DNA of 27,104 nt from Cerioporus squamosus (taxonomy: Eukaryota > Basidiomycota > Agaricomycetes > Polyporales > Polyporaceae): assembly GCA_022592435.1 (NCBI GenBank), contig JABYQS010000365.1, forward strand, positions 1-27,104, written 5' to 3'. The notes beneath the pieces were generated by a model. It was not told the origin of the DNA and made no database searches. It saw only the letters and a program-made list of their open reading frames with translations. This document shows, piece after piece, positions 9,844-20,548 of the stretch. Position 1 is the first letter of the stretch, and each line of letters begins with the position of its first letter. The position numbers were made by a program, and so were the translations under genes.

Positions 9844-10290
9844 CTACAGATGTGGGTATTTCAGCTTCAAGCAGGGAAGCTTGAGGAGTGACAAGTTCTG
9901 ATACTCTCCCCAGGCCAGGTCTGCGACTTGAACACTTGTTTGTCTAGGAACTGGCAGGTGCTGTCAATATCAAATACCGTAGCGCAGTCTGAGACTAGTA
10001 TGACAGTACAAGACGAAGCAATATGGAGGACTTACGTTTGAAGATGTCTGGGCCAGAGGTCACCGCAGCTTGTAGGTGCGGGTCTTGCAGCTTCCTGCTA
10101 CAGGGGACTTGAAGCTCGAGGAGGGCCGAGTTCTGAGACTTCGGATAATCCTGGCCCAGATCGATAGTCCGACTTGCAACGAGCTAGTTGGCACTGTCAA
10201 TACCAAATACCGGCGTTGACAGCACGTCAGGGGAAGGTGGTGGAGGTTCAGAGAGTAGTGTTCAGCCAAGCATTGAGGAGAGGGACATAG
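9619..10290 (-). repeat. Three degenerate copies of a ~220-bp block
   Basis: Blocks starting near 9619, 9850 and 10069 share the same order of features: a CTGCAGGGAAGC-like start, a CGACTTGCAAC stretch, then ACTGTCAATACCAAATACCG and GTTGACAGCAC. Read on the minus strand they encode VFGIDST...VASRT...LPELASLQ-like peptide repeats, best preserved in the 9619 block. The 10069 block has a stop after VFGIDSAN, and the 9850 block has diverged most. They look like a triplicated exon and intron at the 5' end of the downstream pseudogene. Confidence 0.7.
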
Positions 10291-10494
10291 GAGTCGGACG
10301 TAAGTCCCTGGACGCTGATCAGATACCAAGAGGTGCGTAATCTAATCTTATCTACACCGGCAGTAGTATCAATAGTCCCTCCATCCCATTGAACAGTGCT
10401 TACAACAGCGGGCAGTCCTTCCAAACCCTCACCCTACTTTGATTGTGCGAACATTTAAGTCTCGGACCCTTGCCCAAGGTGTACTTTCATTACA

Positions 10495-11716
10495 ATGAGA
10501 CATACGACAGAGCCAACCAATGACTGGGGCGGGCACAAGCGTAGCAGCAGGCGGGGGCGTGGACATTGTCTTTGTTGGGGCTGGGGCAGGCGCTGCTGCC
10601 TGAGAGGGTGCAGAGCCCAAGGCGGAGAAGACAGACCCGTTGTCAAGGGAGATGAGCTTTGGCGGCGCATTCTTACCGGAGAAGAACTCTGCGGCGGAGA
10701 GCGTGTGCTCGGCGGATGGCACGGGTGGGAAAATGTCAGATTGGAAGGAGTCGGACTGTGCGCGCATGAGAGCGCAAATGTGCGTGAGAGACGCGGATGC
10801 AGACGCACTTTGCAGGGGACAATGAAGGCAATGCCCTCGATGGAGTTCGCCACGACCTTCAGTGCACATGCAATCTGGCAGTCGGACATGGAGAGGCTGC
10901 GACGGGGGAAGAAGCACATGCCGCGCTGGGGCTTGGAGAACTTGTACTCTGCGAGCAGAAACAGGTTATCATCCTCGTACTCGTAGTAGCAGATGTTCCC
11001 GTCGCTGGGAGGAGCATCAGCGTCAGCCACGCACGAGCACCAGTGGACCTACCCCTTGCCGGCGAGGAAGAGGATGTTGTTGTCAGTCCAGAGGGCATCA
11101 GGACGCCCGAGGTCTGGTCGATAGTGATTGTCTTGACGTTCGAGAGCGAGCCAGTCTCCCAGAGTGCCACCTGGCGGTCGCTCATCTTGCTGAAGCCTGT
11201 CGTGGCTATGCGATCCTTGTCGCCATCCAGACGACACGCATGCCCTGCGTGAGTGAATGAGTACGTACAAACGAGATGAATGTCGCCGGAAAGGACAGCC
11301 TCAGCCGCCATGTTCAGCCAAATGTATGGCACAGCTCGCAGCAACGAAGATGGCGCGTCTCATGACACTACCAACGATAGACGACCCCCGCAACATCCGG
11401 ACGTATTACTGTTCCCGTGCCACGCAGAACGAAACTTACCCTGCAAGTGCCTTGGTTCACACCGTGCAGAACGGCAGAAAGGCATCGTCGCCTGGGCTAC
11501 TGCCCGGCCGACGTCCTTTCTGCTGACTGGCAAGGACTTGTGGGGATGGTCTCACAGGGAGCGAGGATGAAACGCAAAGATAACATATGCCTATCCCATG
11601 GCATGCAACACGCACCTTGATTCCGCCGTGGCCCTTGCCAATGCGGACAGGATCACCACCAGCGCGGGGGTCAAAGATGCGAATCTTGTGGTCGCGGCAG
11701 GTGGTGACGAGCAGGT
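10495..11716 (-). pseudogene. crn1: Truncated, frameshifted coronin fragment
   Basis: Coronin is an actin-filament-binding WD40 protein that works with Arp2/3 and cofilin. The minus strand shows its blocks in order: LLVTTCRDHKIRIFDPRAGG (about 11710-11650), GDKDRIATTGFSKMSDRQVA, NVKTITIDQTSGVLMP, TDNNILFLAGKG, YYEYEDDNLFLLAEYK, RSLSMSDCQIA, then after an intron DSFQSDIFPPVPSAEHTLSA and an Ala/Pro-rich linker. The N-terminal propeller blades and the C-terminal coiled coil are absent. One-base deletions break the frame near 11221-11226 (in the VVWMGDKDR motif) and near 11089-11094 (in MPFWTD). The interval between the first two exons is about 390 nt, long for this genome. Its 5' end stops exactly where a TIR-element copy begins at 11716, which suggests capture of a gene fragment or truncation by the element. 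Confidence 0.75.
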
Positions 11717-12128
11717 GTTGAACTCGGAGCTCTATCTCCGGTTCCTGGGCCCGCGTCAAGTCCATACTTGCACCAGGGGACTATTGCAGTGCGCTCTATT
11801 GGCGCTCCACACGACTACTTGACGCCTTCATCCCTCTTCGAGATATTGGCGCTTCTTCATATTTTATTCTTTGCACACTCCCGGGATTGAACACTCGACC
11901 TCTTGGTCTTCACGGATTTGTTACTTTTCGCTTTTGTTGATTTCCTGGGCGCTGTGGCTGCTGGTACTGTATAGCTTATGTAACCCGCACCGCAGACAGC
12001 GCGCTCGTCGAGCTCTGGAGTCCCCAGACTTCACAGAGCTCGACATAGGTGTGTAGATGTGCTTTTGTAGACTTCACAGAGCTCGACATAGGCCATTGTG
12101 ATCGCTCTGAGGCGCACTGCAGCTAACA
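11716..12128. mobile_element. TIR element copy A, left terminus missing
   Basis: This 413-bp segment matches copy B (15858-16279) with few differences, including a 10-bp gap near 12070. Its right terminus (12094-12128) equals the complement of copy B's left terminal repeat at all 35 positions. The left terminal repeat is absent, and homology starts exactly one base after the inner end of that repeat would lie, at the join with the coronin fragment. Inside, ACTTCACAGAGCTCGACATAGG occurs twice. No transposase is encoded, so it is a MITE-like non-autonomous element or the end of a larger one. Confidence 0.75.
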
Positions 12129-12384
12129 TTCCTTTCTGCCCTGCTTGTTTGCCCACCAAAGGGTGTGGAGTTGGCTCAGCACTCGCGTCCTGGGTTTCTT
12201 GCGGGCCCTTGCTTGCCTGCTGTTGTAACCTGTGAATTGACTTATTTCCTCGCTTAGAGCGCTGCATCTCTCCTGTGCATCCCTGCCCCTTCTACTCCCA
12301 CTCACATTTGCACCACCTTGACACTGTAAGTCACACTTCATGTTCATCCTTTCCCGCATTCATCCTTATGCGCTTACAGCAACC
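12129..12384 (+). promoter_or_regulatory. Upstream region with a likely 5' UTR intron
   Basis: A C/T-rich leader (CCCTGCCCCTTCTACTCCCA at about 12280) precedes a GTAAGT..TTACAG intron at 12326-12379 that ends 5 bases before the ATG at 12385. No other feature is seen. Confidence 0.5.
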
Positions 12385-15300
12385 ATGTCAAGCCCAACAG
12401 TTGGATGTAGATCGCCTGCGCGCCGCGTCGGGTTGTGTCGGGTTCACAATCCCAGCCCTAGCAAGTCGCCGTCCAGTCAGCAATCCCAGTCACCGGCTGA
12501 CAATGATGTCCATTGCCATACATCGCCTTTCCGCGTAAATCCATCATCGCGTTCTCATCCAGAATCATCTCAGGGGAATGAGGAGTCCATCAGTACGTTC
12601 TTGTTTGGCGTCACGTCTCCTCATTGTACCAAACTTGGGAATAGGAAACCCTCCCATCACAACAGTCGAGGAGGGGACCTTAGTCGAACTTCCTGGCCGC
12701 AACCCCCGGCTTCCCATCTTCTACCTTGTTCCTAGTCACCCTCTCGTACCTCCCGAACGTTGTCCAAGGAAGATTTACGTGTGCCTCCTGGGCACTAGAC
12801 TCGAGGCCATGGAGGTGTTTTATCAGTATCTGGTCGCAGCGAACTTCCCCGAGGGGACGGATGCAGGTGTGGCCATTGCCAATATGTTTTACATCAGGTA
12901 TATCAGAATCTGGCTAACCTGTCCGTCAGGTTTCCTATGTCTATTTCCTGGTGATTATGTCATTATCAGGGATATGTATGGTAACGGAAGACCGGAGAAT
13001 GACTCTCTACAGTTATGGGTAATGTCAGAGTAAGTATTCATCATTCCTCAGGTGACCTCTATCATTGTTGCCATTTCTAAAGATCATTGCAGATCCCTCA
13101 TCCCTGCCGAATACAAGAAAGCAATGGATGATGCACGAGAGGCTGCTCTGGGTCCCCGGGAGGACCGCACACCGGATAAGCCAACCTTGGTCGATGGTGT
13201 CTACATGGGAGGGACGCTTTGGGAGCGTCACCATCGGGCCGTGAATGTCAGCACCTCGGAGTGTTGTTATACACTCATTCAGTCATATCAATCCCCCAAG
13301 AACTTGGTCGGTCCAGCTGTTGGCGCAAAGATCGCCATGGGCGAGGATCCTGACGACCATCTAAGATTCTTTTGGGGGAAAAGATAATCAAAGTACTGAT
13401 TGTGTTGACGTTGGTTTGCTCTCTGCTAATGTTTTGATTAGGCTGCTGCGCCCCTCGCTATCTCGTGCCTTGAAGCTGGCTCCAACAAGCTATGCCATGC
13501 CCTAAAGGTTCAGGTGGAAGTCACCAACTTGCCCCGAGTTGGCTACGAAGGCAATTATGCGTTCCCTACTGCGCATTTCAACATATCTTCCACTGAACTG
13601 GCTGACGCACTTGCTCGTAAGTACTGAATAGCGATTTTGGTGCGATTCTTACCATCTTTCAATCTAGTTCCGCAGTGGAAGATCGACCTTGAAGGGTTTG
13701 GTGGGAAGCACATCGATGACAATGACAGTGCAGGGGGAGTCACTTGTATGATCATGTATAGTGATCTGGATGAAAGCGACCACCCTGGCTAGTTCATGGT
13801 TGGGGATCTGGGGGTTGCTATTGGTATGTGACGCCTGTCTATGAATTGAGGATACATCTCTCACTTTCTACTTCAGCACAACGTGGTCTTGTCATGACGT
13901 GCTTCTGCGGTTTGCGCTTCCACGGAGGCTTTCCTCCCACCGCTGCCCCAGGATGCTCTCCGAAGCCGTGGTCTTATTGTTTCATAATTGTTTGTTATCC
14001 TCTGCGTGCCATGATGGACGGCAGCGCCGTGCAGACCTTTGCTGCCTTGCCTGGAAACTGGTTCCTCTATTTGCCGCCAGAATATATTGACCCTCAGTAA
14101 GACCGGCCCATATGTCCCATGCAATGTGTGTCTTACAGCTCCACAGTTTTGATGATCAGCCTATCGTGTCCAATATTGCAAGTTGGATAACTTCAGGAAC
14201 CTACCTTACCTCCCCTGCGGCATTCCTGCAACACTACTATCGTACAATGTGCAAGCTGAATTATCATCTGACACAGCAAGTCCCTGACAAGGCAAAGATG
14301 CATGTGGACTTCAAGGAGCTGGCGGAGTGCTTCTCCATGGTAGACAACACTGGCGCCACCATCCAACCTGATTTCTGGGAGCTGCATCCTGGAGTGATTG
14401 CAAGCTCGTCAACACTTGGCTGCACCCAAAAGGAGGCTATCGTAGCATGGGATGCACACAAGTTGCAACAAGGAAAGTACATCCCGCATGTAGTACATCC
14501 TCAACTTGAGAAAAAGAAGCGAGGTGAGCAATAATACTGCAAACTGTTGAAGTGTTGAGATTTATGGCGCATAGATGAATCACAAGGTGCTCGGAAGCGA
14601 AAGCGGCCTTCAAGTGATGTCGGTGATCCAGGTGTGTCTTCTGTCCCTTACCTAACGTCCTTGCAACAATTCTTATTGCCCTATAGCAAAGCGGGGGAAA
14701 ATCTGCTGTTTTAGAAAGCACAGAACTGCAGCTGTGCAGGAGCCTGCTGAAGGAGGTATATCTCCTTACCTTCGTGTGGACTGATAGATCCTCAAATAAT
14801 CCTTCAGGTTGCAAGAAGCAGAAAGCTCCATGGTCTGAGGGAGATGACTATGATGGCGATGTTGATGATGATGAGGACAGCAGCTGTAAGTGTGAGCTAT
14901 AAACAAACACTTGACTCAAGCTAACATTTCATGCAGGGCAACATCCCAGAAAACACCGGAGGCTTGAACACCAGGAAAACTTTGACAATGATGAGGATCC
15001 AGTGTCGTCAGATGAAATCCTGCCGCCGGAGGGTGCCCGTAAGTCTGGCATGTTCCAGACAGTATCAATGCTGAACCCTTCTATAGATAAGGGCAATGAA
15101 GCGGACGTTCCTTTTGATGCAGTGGCATTGTTTGCGCAGTCCAACTTGCAGCACTGGCACCTCCTTCCCTGTGTTGAAGAAGAGCATAATCATGTCAACT
15201 TGCCAAGCAGTACGGGTTACCCCTTATTTGCAATGGCATAGCACTCATGTAGACTCCAGATAACGACATACTTCCTCCTGTGGAGGATGATTTGACTAGC

Positions 15301-15824
15301 GCAAATGTCTCTCTCAATGCCCCTGCTATGAAGCCTCGTATGTAAATCAATACTTTGCTGACTGGGCCGTGTACTGACCTTCTTCCAGATTTTCAGCCAA
15401 TGCTCGACCTCTTTGGCCTTGATAAACTACGCCAGCAGCTCCACTTCTATCAAGCCCTGGCCAAAGATGTCGAACTTGGCGGCAACAAGGCAGGGACTTA
15501 TGAGAGCATTCAAGCATTTATGTAAGCTTTCAGCTCCAGTCCATCCGCTCCTCAGCTACTTCCCACCATCGCTCAGATGTGGCCGACTCATGGGCAATTA
15601 GCCAGCTCATCTGATCTGTTCGGCCTAAAGCTTCAGCTTGCATCGCCGTCAACTGATGCTCTGTAGCACTGCGGCTTGGTACTGGCTCACCCAGTACTGC
15701 GCTGCTCGCTGCGACACCATCATCGCTGACCTGGTGAACAACTGGGAAGAAGGGGAGATCACTGCAGAGGACTGGCTCGGAAGGCTTTGCCGAGCTGTGC
15801 TCTCTGACATACGCGGGCACAAGC
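12385..15824 (+). pseudogene. TET/JBP-like 2OG/Fe(II) dioxygenase, damaged
   Basis: TET/JBP enzymes oxidise 5-methylpyrimidines in DNA using Fe(II) and 2-oxoglutarate. The core read here is GFGGKHIDDNDSAGGVTCMI (candidate HxD iron ligands, about 13700-13750), FMVGDLGVAIA, CGLRFHGGFPPTAAPG (candidate distal His, about 13905-13950), FIIVCYPLRAMMDG and LYLPPEYIDP. These match the Tet_JBP pattern of agaricomycete proteins as I remember it. The upstream part (exons 12385-12592, 12645 to about 13029, 13093 on) has a basic Ser/Pro-rich start and helical regions. Downstream, at least five short exons in the same phase encode a tail with KRKR and KKQK, acidic runs and FDNDEDP. Lesions: the frame fits only if one G is missing in the run at 13374-13378, and TAG at 13790-13792 lies between the metal ligands. 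A TIR element interrupts coding-like sequence at 15825. Confidence 0.55.
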
Positions 15825-16279
15825 TGTTAGCTGCAGTGCGCCTCAGAGCGATCACAATGTTGAACTCGGAGCTCTATCTCCGGTTCCTGTGCCCGCGTCA
15901 AGTCCATACTTGCACCAGGGGACTATTGCAGTGCGCTCTATTAGCGCTCCACACGACTACTTGACGCCTTCATTCCTCTTCGAGATACTGGCGCTTCTTC
16001 ATATTTTATTCTTTGCACACTCCCGGGATTGAACACTCGACCTCTTGGTCTTCACTGCTTTTTTACTTTTCGCTTTTGTTGATTTCCTGGGCGCTGTGGC
16101 TGCTGGTACTGTATAGCTTATGTAACCCGCACCGTAGACAGCGCGCTCGTCGAGCTCTGGAGTCCCCAGACTTCACAGAGCTCGACATAGGTGTGTAGAT
16201 ATGCTTTTGTCAATGTATAAGACTTCACAGAGCTCGACATAGGCCATTGTGATCGCTCTAAGGCGCACTGCAGCTAACA
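15825..16279. mobile_element. TIR element copy B, complete
   Basis: A 455-bp element with 35-bp terminal inverted repeats matching at 34 of 35 positions (15825-15859 and 16245-16279), starting TGTTAGCTGCAGTGCGCC. TA lies at bases 4-5 of each end, so the true ends may be GCTGCAG... with a TA target duplication. No longer flanking duplication is obvious. It carries no transposase. It lies in direct orientation to copy A, on the other side of the TET/JBP-like gene. Confidence 0.82.
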
Positions 16280-16408
16280 TGTGCCTGATGCTTGCATAAT
16301 ACGCATGCTTCTACAGCTTCTTCGGCAATGCCCTCCGATACTGAATGCTTCCTATCAGGCGCCTGCCTTGACCACCTCCTCCACTAGCCCAAGCTATTCT
16401 TTTCCCCC

Positions 16409-18454
16409 ATGGCTACACCTTTGGTGCAACCCCTGCCCCCTATTCCAGATCCACCCCATGGACGAATCTGGCCTTCGGATGTGCGTAATGCCTACAAGTT
16501 GATCTTGGATGCATATACCGCCTCGAGACAGCTTCTCCGCCTAGAAGATGGCGATCCCATCCAGCTACGGCTCCACTCCGAGTGGATTTCTCAATGCATG
16601 ATCCCAGTTGCTGAGCAGCTTGCAGCTGCAATTCAAGATCGGCACTGGTCTCAGCTCTGCATGGCGGCATTGAATACCCTTGTTGGCAAACTCGACGAAG
16701 CAGCAGAGGGAGTTGTACCCGGTAAGTCCTACATCAGCCTGGCGTATGTCATTAGAGGTCTGTAATTTCTTTCAGGCATCGGGAACAGTTACACAAGCCG
16801 CAGGTTGTGACTGCAGTCAGGACCGGAAGGCCTGGACGACCGGCCCTAGTGGTTGATCCCAACATTCTCCGGGAGGGTACCTCTGCCGACCGGCATATCA
16901 CCCTCACCCAGTTTGCGAAGGCCCTCAGTGTACATCCCAAAACCCTTTATAGACGACTCAGACGGAACAACATCCCTGGTCCCCGTCAGTATACCAACAT
17001 TACCGAAGATGAGCTAGACGAGCTTCTACGAGCTTTCAAGGAGCTACACCATAGGTCTGGGTGGCGGTATGCAAGCGGCTTCCTGACAGCTCAAGGACTA
17101 CGGGTCCAGCAACGTCGTATCAAGGCCTCGCTCCGGCGCACAGATGGCCTTCCACAAGCACTGAGAGTCCATGCTCGAATTGATCAACAGAACTATGCCG
17201 TGCTCTATCCGAACTACCTGTGGCATATCAACGGGCACCACAAGCTCATCCGCTGGGGTATTGTCATACACGGTGGCATAGATGGCTGTGAGCGCATGGT
17301 GCGCGTATTGCCTTGCCAGCAATAAGTTGTCCTGCTTAGTCTGACGATTTCCCTGCTGCTCATGATTCAAGCCAGCACCAATAACCTAGTGTCTACAGTT
17401 TTGGAACTGTTCCTACAGGCAGTGGAGATTCATGGAACACCTTCTCGAGTACATGGAGATCGAGGCGGTGAAAATATGGAAGTCGCAGTCTGGATGATCA
17501 AGACTCGAGGACCGAACAGGGTGTCGTTTATGTGGGGGAGGTGAGCACCATCCAAGAGACAATTATGCACTCTGCGTGACTCTGTAAGTGATACAGCTCT
17601 ACCCGTAATGTTCACATCGAGCGCATGTGGCACGAAGTAGGCACCCAGTTTGCTATTTACTGGCGCGGTTTCTTTACACGCCTGGAGAACCACCACCATC
17701 TTGACCCTGAAAATCCTTCCCATCTTTGGCTCCTCCACCTTCTATTCCTCGACGAGATCAATAGGAGCTGTATGGTGTTTCAACAGGATTGGAATCATCA
17801 CCCCATCTCTGGTGCTGGACATAAGTAAACACCGGCCGTGAGTTCCTACTGATTATGTGGTATATATGCTCATATATCTGTTGATAGGACATACTCTTCC
17901 TATCTGACTTGACACAAGGTTTCCTGCCAGGGAATGATTTTGATAATGTGGACCCAGATCTCTTGGCCGAGCACTATGGCACCGAGGGTACTCCGCAGTG
18001 CCTATGCTGTGGCCAGACTGGAGCTGGGCTCTACGATGACAATCCTTCAGAGGAGGCCACTTCATCCTCATTGTCTTCTGAAGCAGATTCATCCTCAGAT
18101 CCTGCAGCGTCTGACTCAGACCTCGCCCGGGATCAAGAGCACCATGTTCATCATCCTCCTATCCCTGTCCCTAACAGCAACTGCCCTTTTTCAGACAAAG
18201 ACCTTGAAATATTCTTAGCAACACTGCTTGAGGTTCATGAAGCAGGTGTGATACCAGAAGGCTATGGCCTAACGGAGGAGGAATGGCCAGGTGAAGAGTA
18301 CGGGGATATTGAGATGCTCAAGCGGGGACGGGGAGGCCGCGAAGACCCTGTGGAGCTGCCCTTCGCTGTATGGTGGCCACGTGCAGTAGAATGGGCACAA
18401 GGACTCGAACTTATGTCCCAGATGCTCATGGATATTGAGGAGAACAATGCGTAA
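16409..18454 (+). pseudogene. Integrase-core (rve-like) transposase with Asp-to-Asn change
   Basis: The protein resembles the integrase-core family I know from fungal and animal transposons (Pfam rve/rva_4 type). The start at 16409 opens a helical N-terminal region. An intron at 16722-16816 leads into TGRPGRPALVVDP and a helix-turn-helix (TLTQFAKALSVHPKTLYRRL). The catalytic core shows LWHINGHHKLIRWGIVIHGG, then RVHGDRGGEN (second Asp) and STRNVHIERMWHEVGTQFA (Glu). The family motif has WHIDG, but here the codon at 17230-17232 is AAC (Asn). The exon break at 17319-17373 needs a GC donor or is damaged; an intron at about 17542-17591 is normal. TAA at 17826-17828 interrupts GHK-stop-TPADILFL. 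The C-terminal ~190 residues hold CLCCGQTGAG, Ser/Asp-rich and acidic segments. Both substitutions are consistent with C:G to T:A change. Likely inactive. Confidence 0.68.
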
Positions 18455-18742
18455 CAGGTATGCCTGCAGTGGGACGCTTCCTATACTCCGGCGCTAAACG
18501 AAATGAAAGGAGCACGCCTGATATAGCTCTCCGCTGGCATCATCACTCATCTTCTCCTCCAACCACCACCACCTTCTCCGACTGCCCAGCCATTGGCTTT
18601 GTCCCTCCTAGCTACCAGTTTTGAATCTACCCACACACTCCTTTGAGATTTACTTCTTCACCTCTAGTCGCTCCTTTACTGCCATTTCCGGCCATTCCTT
18701 TGACTTCTACCATCTCTGTCCACGTCATCAGCCTTCTCCAGG
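18455..18742 (+). promoter_or_regulatory. Pyrimidine-rich upstream region
   Basis: CT-rich sequence with CCACCACCACC and repeated TTCTC/CCTCC runs before the ATG at 18743. It resembles basidiomycete promoters and leaders. No gene or repeat is seen. Confidence 0.4.
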
Positions 18743-20548
18743 ATGGCTGCCGTCTATTCTGACCCTGCAATGCTCACAGGTTGCGGGACGGAGCACCCTG
18801 CGACTGTGACATGTTTGTCCCAAAGGATAAAGTAGGCAAGAAGTGCCAGAAATGCGGCCACAGCAGGCAGCATCACGCTACCGCAAACCCGCCACCCTTG
18901 CCCAGTCGCATCTCTGCTGGTCCTGCCCCTTCTTCCAGCCAGCTGCCACCGAAGACCAATCCCGTTCGGGATCTCCTGCACAAGGTCAAGAAGCAGAACA
19001 CTGGCACCGCTTCTGCCTCTACCGAGGCCTCATCCTCTTCGACGGTCGAGGACATCGCCCGTAAAGAAGCCATCCAGGGCTTCTGTCCCACCTTCTCGTC
19101 TTCTGTTCTACCCACACGTCATATGGCAACAGGCAAGGCTCTGCTCGGCGATCCGTTGCTGCCAGTGTGGCCTTCAAGATAAGCAGTTACCTTCGTTTAT
19201 CGCATTTACCAGGTTCTGACATGGCTCCAGGCTCCAGGCCGAAAGTCCAGTGCTGGTGAGAAGACCCAGCGCATCGGCGAGATCATTCTCTTGCCAGATG
19301 GGACCCAGAGGGATGAGGTACGTTCTTTATATTCATATCTGCTTGCACCGGCGGTCTGATTACTATATGAACTCTATATCGACGGTGTTGTCCTTGTCAA
19401 CAACAAGTACCCAAACAAGTGCTACATCGCAGAGCTCCGTCATCACGGCCTCGCTGTCACTCAGGATGGCGACGGCAATGCGCTGCAGATCAATCCCGCT
19501 TGGACGTCACAGGAGATCGATGAGTACATTTGTCAAGCAATTCCCGATCCTTTTCCTTTCCTCGACTCTGTCGCCCCAGCACCACCAGGTAAACTGCAAT
19601 ATGTTCTCCTTGAGCGAGAAATACAGTGTCTCATTCCATGGAAGAAGCGCCATCAGCAACCAATCAACGGCGGGGATCTCATCCGGGCAGTCTCTGGCAA
19701 GCGGGGCAGCGCTCAATCGTCCCGCCTTCACTTTGGTAAGGGCCAGCATCTCTGGCGACACAGATCCTACAGCTGACTTCACGTCTAACAGTTACTCATT
19801 GAGTCATCCCAGAGGGTGTGTACAAAGATTGGCGTCTGACAAACGAGCATGTCGAGGAGGGCACCATTGCTATGTATGAAGCCAGCGTCGTCTCCGCAGA
19901 CGATGATGCCGATCGCTCAGCATCTCCTTCCGATGTTGGTACACCTGCTCCAGAGCTCTACAACAAGGGCAAGCAAAGGGCGCAGGTTGAATACGGCTAT
20001 GCATCATCCGATTCTGAGCCCGTCTTCACCGACAACAGCAACACTGAGTCTAGCCATTACTGTTATGTACCCACCACTTCCACACCCATTTGTTGCTCTA
20101 TCCGTCTATCATCCAAGTGCGCACCCTCTCCAACACCCATGGGAAATAAGAAGAGGGGGAAGACAGGTACGCCTACGAGATCTGTATAGTCAGCGTATTA
20201 CATCGCGCTAACCACTTACTTGGAACCTCAGGCAATGCATCCTATGTCGTCCCCGAGGACGATGTCAACGATGACTTCCCCTTCCCATCTATGCAGCATA
20301 CCGCAAACACCGCCCGCCTTCCCCTCACTCAGCCTGTACTCGCAGCAAACCCTACCCCCGTCCACTCTGCCGACTTGATCACTGCTATTGCAGCAGCCTC
20401 TAGCCCCCACTCTGACCCCCAGCCTGCCACCCCCATTGGCTCACCAGTACCCAAGGTCTCCAGCCTTCCAGCCCCTTCCACGCCAAAGAGGAACCCATGG
20501 GCGTTCGAACCTCAAGAGCTTCGCGTCCCAGTGAGCACGTCTAAGTGA
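18743..20548 (+). pseudogene. Repeated basidiomycete-type protein with Cys/His motif, probably decaying
   Basis: The N-terminus carries a Cys/His cluster, CDCDMFVPKDKVGKKCQKCG with HSRQHH after it, like a small zinc-binding module. A Ser/Pro-rich linker follows, then QRIGEIILLPDGTQRDE, a conserved-looking region (CYIAELRHHGLAVTQDGDGN, WTSQEIDEYICQAIPDPFPF), VYKDWRLTNEHVEE, and a long Ser/Asp/Pro-rich tail ending at 20548. I recall this order from repeated agaricomycete hypothetical proteins of unknown function. The frame starting at ATG 18743 meets the Cys/His frame only if one base is missing near 18781-18784. At 19176-19184 a donor-like CAAGATAAGC has AT where GT is expected. TGA at 19800-19802 is in frame unless the acceptor 13 bases downstream is used. 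It could be a functional gene with unusual splicing, but decay is more likely. Confidence 0.5.

Noticed and set aside
10495..10986. Plus-strand open frame opposite the coronin fragment
   Set aside because: The minus strand gives clear coronin motifs over the same bases.
11871..12056. Open frame with a hydrophobic stretch inside TIR element copy A, repeated in copy B (16013-16198)
   Set aside because: It is conserved only because the two element copies are nearly identical; there is no start context, domain or splice support.
19736..19804. A definite premature stop at 19800-19802
   Set aside because: An acceptor 13 bases further on would remove it and keep the frame, so it is listed only as possible and left out of the decay count.
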